Assembly (NCBI GenBank): GCA_004352715.1
Contig: SCFE01000039.1
Span: 1,026,770 to 1,090,769, forward strand
DNA: 64,000 bases
Source of the DNA: Hofstenia miamia
Taxonomy: Eukaryota; Xenacoelomorpha; Acoela
Direction of reading: 5' to 3'
Shown in pieces: positions 61,450 through 64,000 of the stretch (positions are counted from its first letter, which is position 1; every line of letters starts with the position of its first letter). The position numbers and the translations under genes were made by a program. The notes beneath the pieces were generated by a model. It saw only the letters and a list, made by a program, of their open reading frames with translations. It searched no databases and had not been told where the DNA came from.

Positions 61450-63110
61450 TTAAAATTCAAAATTTGAAATTGCTGCTGTCAACAATAAATTTCTAGCAAA
61501 CAGCAAAGTACATTACTTGAAATTATGTAAATAGTCATTCGAACAAGAATGTATAAATGTTAACAAATGCACGCAAAACGATCACCAGGACAACCAAAGT
61601 CAATAAAAGTTGCTTTACGTTATTGCTTGAAAATTAATAAAAATTAGAGGAAGGTAGAGTGGGGGAGGTCAATGTTATTAGAAAAGATGGACCGAAAACC
61701 TAAGACGAAATGCAAAAATTGCCTTCGCTATCATCCGCAACAGTGCAATAAGCACGTCAACTCAAATTCAGAGAATGCTATATAATTTATAAGCAATGTG
61801 TTGAAATTGACAATTTGTAGGTTTACATTAATATAATATCTTCTTCTAGAACTCAACTTAAGATTTTCAATTTGATTTATTATTAGCTTGAAACATTCAA
61901 AACCTTGGTTTTGCAAATTGAGAATTTTAAATACTAATGAGTCGCGACAGATTCGGCAGCATCACGCTTGGGTCTAAATTTTCAGCTGATATCCATCTTT
62001 TTCGATCACTACTAAGTTTCATATATTTAAGTTTGAATGTTGATCTTCATTAACTGAGCAGACGCCCTTTGCACTGTTTGTCGACACTTGATCATGTCTT
62101 CTAAATCAACAGATTTGACAATAACATGTTTGATGCCATTTTTCTAGTTTCTGATAACCAAATTATCAAATCCATTAGTTATTGACTATGATTTTTTTTC
62201 ACGTTTTCAATATACGGATTCAGAACTGCTTTCATAGTTTACTAGTTTCTAACTGAATATGAAATATCCCCCTATGTCATCTTGCAAATATTAAAACAAT
62301 AACATGTATACAGTAAATAATGTCAACATGTATGTGAGCCATGATTCAACCTGGTTCTGTGTTAACCGGGTCTCCAGGTCAAGGTGATTAGAACATGGTC
62401 GCAGGGTCAATTCTTTTAAAGAACTCTCTACAAACGAGCCTCTGCGTGAACAAATGTTTGTACTCAAATTTAGACATTTCCAAGAATCATATTTCAAATT
62501 CTATATATTGGTAATTTTTTATATGATATCATTGTTGAGTAACTTAATGCTATTTTTACGCAGCAAGCAAGCATGACATCTAGGTTATTGCATTCTGATT
62601 AAGTAGCTCTCTTGCCCACAAACATTGAATCTCAACTTGAAGCATATTGTAGGTAAGAAACAAAACAGCAGCATCGCCAACATTTCCCATCCAGATATTT
62701 TTTAATCACAAGCGGAATGTGCATGGCTATTGCACAAAAATTGTTTAAAATTTAACGTTTGATCATTTCCTTGATAAAGGATTTTTCACTTAAGGTTTGT
62801 AAACCTGGTCAACAACAGGTTACCAGGTCACAACTTCTGGTGCGAACCATTAAAAGAGTCAAATAAAGAAATATTTCAGAGGAGAAAACGTTAATAAACA
62901 AACCATAATTCTATATTTGTGGAATTCATTTCTGATGTTTCTTTTGAAATCGAAGGCCAAACTAGAGTTGTTAAAATATTCAAACACCGAAAGCTAACCT
63001 TCGTTCCATACCTAATATCCATAAATATAATTTCTGTGGAGACAAATAATTCATAAGTATTAGATTTAAAACTGTGTATGCTTTGAGATCAGGAAAATTA
63101 ATTGAGAAAG
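61450..63110. repeat. Long diverged repeat, copy B (partner 49625-51310)
   Basis: Co-linear with copy A in blocks, offset by about 11.8-12.2 kb. It contains the right-hand terminus of the TAGGGATGGGACGAAG element (as CTTCGTTCCATACCTAA near 63000-63016) but not the left one. No coding content recognised. Confidence 0.7.
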
Positions 63111-63623
63111 CGAAGGTTGCCCTATTATCAATATACATGTATATTTTCTAGTATAAATTCATAACATTTCTATATTAATATACACATGCATAAGTAGATT
63201 TAACTACTTGTATGCTCAGAGATCATGAAAAATTTACTAAGAACTACCAATGTGACAAAAAATGTTCATGATTGTAGAAAGAATCAGATATATATTTTGT
63301 ATCATCACAAAATATTCTGCGATGAGTGGATTTTACAAATGCCTGTTCATGACTATTTCTTAATATCCAGGGCTTTTGCGCATGAGCACCAAAATAGTTA
63401 GTTTATCATCAGGACATTTGTCATTTCAATATCATACGAGAGAATTTTCGTTCGTTATGCTTTCAAATAGAAACACAATTGCGATGACATTATAAACTAC
63501 TTAAGATATATATTCTATTTATATGAGAACAAATGCAGAATAAATACTATATTTTTAGCCTAACTATTGTTATTCAAAATATATGCATCATTTGAATTTA
63601 AGCAATTTCTAACAAATAAAGCC

Positions 63624-64000
63624 TTAAAATACGTTGAATTTACGAGCTTTAGCTTTCCACGTATCAGGAGAAATATAGCAACCGCAAATAGATCTGTCAC
63701 CCGTAAAGGATGTTCTGGCGTGCAGCATTCTCCAGTTATCGAAAACCAGCATGGTATTGAAATCAAGTTGCCTCTCAAAAACATTATCAGGGTGATTGAA
63801 AAATTGCTTGAATTTACTCCATGCATCGTACCATTTGTGCATGTCCTCTTGTTTTATGAAAGGTTGAATTGCAGAACGATTTGATTCGCTTACCCGGACC
63901 AAATTAACTTTCCCTGTGTCTTTGTCCAATTGTATAACTGGTTCAGCATGAATATAGTTGTTTCCCTCCGTAATGTGTTGATAGACTAATCGATAAGTTG
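63624..64000 (-). CDS. Second trimethyllysine/gamma-butyrobetaine dioxygenase-like gene, partial (runs off the window)
   Basis: The last 125 codons of a paralogue of the gene at 35016-36146, same strand, open to the window edge; the start lies beyond 64000. It keeps the iron ligand His and surrounding motif (NWRMLHARTSF), the 2-oxoglutarate Arg (TGDRSICGCY) and the identical C-terminus KARKFNVF. Against the first copy I count 15 base differences in 377. Only two residues change: Leu313 to Ser and Glu317 to Gln (numbering of copy 1). About 100 bases of 3' flank are also recognisably shared, so this is a DNA-level duplication. Whether the N-terminal half and the HTD iron motif are intact cannot be seen here. 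Confidence 0.88.
   Translation of the reverse strand, partial: TYRLVYQHITEGNNYIHAEPVIQLDKDTGKVNLVRVSESNRSAIQPFIKQEDMHKWYDAWSKFKQFFNHPDNVFERQLDFNTMLVFDNWRMLHARTSFTGDRSICGCYISPDTWKAKARKFNVF

Noticed and set aside
63560-63884. Other-frame open readings over the second dioxygenase copy
   Set aside because: Same explanation: the frame ending at 63624 on the minus strand is the one conserved with copy 1.
1-64000. CRISPR arrays, bacterial operons or phage genes
   Set aside because: No regularly spaced repeats and no dense short-gene clusters; the introns, LINEs and MITEs are those of an animal genome.

Overview
This window looks like nuclear DNA from an invertebrate animal. It is strongly AT-rich and gene-poor, genes on the minus strand are split by introns with GT..AG borders, (AT)n microsatellites are common, and it is crowded with decayed transposons: mariner, Tc1 and hAT DNA elements and their short non-autonomous relatives, several LINE families including one with an R2-type endonuclease, and a Gypsy-type LTR element. 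The species cannot be fixed from the sequence. There are five large N gaps and a few single Ns, two of which sit at suspicious duplicated joints.

Layout. 1-5.9 kb is non-coding. 5.9-7.3 kb is a complete but mutated mariner-like element with long inverted repeats. 9.2-10.5 kb is a decayed hAT element. From 10.9 to 16.1 kb (minus strand) lie four well-supported exons of a membrane protein: a CUB domain split over two exons, an LDL-receptor class A module, then a transmembrane helix with a very basic tail. Two more minus-strand exon candidates lie upstream: 24.8-25.0 kb (unrecognised) and 27.0-27.3 kb (signal peptide plus the start of a periplasmic-binding-protein-like/ANF-receptor domain). They may belong to the same gene, but at least one linking exon is missing, and a 1-kb gap lies between. 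The introns hold a perfect 556-bp tandem duplication, a LINE and two MITE-like elements.

30-34.5 kb holds LINE pieces and a mariner transposase pseudogene. 35.0-36.1 kb (minus) is the best intact gene: an intronless 376-residue Fe(II)/2-oxoglutarate dioxygenase of the trimethyllysine/gamma-butyrobetaine (carnitine biosynthesis) family. A second, nearly identical copy enters at the right edge (63.6 kb, minus) and runs out of the window. Over the shared 377 bases almost all differences are silent, so both copies look like functional genes.

37.5-40.6 kb is a Tc1 transposase joined to the 3' half of a Gypsy element with a probable short LTR. 41.9-47.8 kb contains broken transposases, an hAT-type MITE, a LINE with an R2-like C-terminal endonuclease, and another LINE on the opposite strand. 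49.6-51.3 kb and 61.4-63.1 kb are diverged copies of the same sequence. 56.4-57.7 kb is a second copy of the mariner seen at 33 kb. Apart from the dioxygenase pair and the CUB/LDLa gene, I see no convincing host genes.
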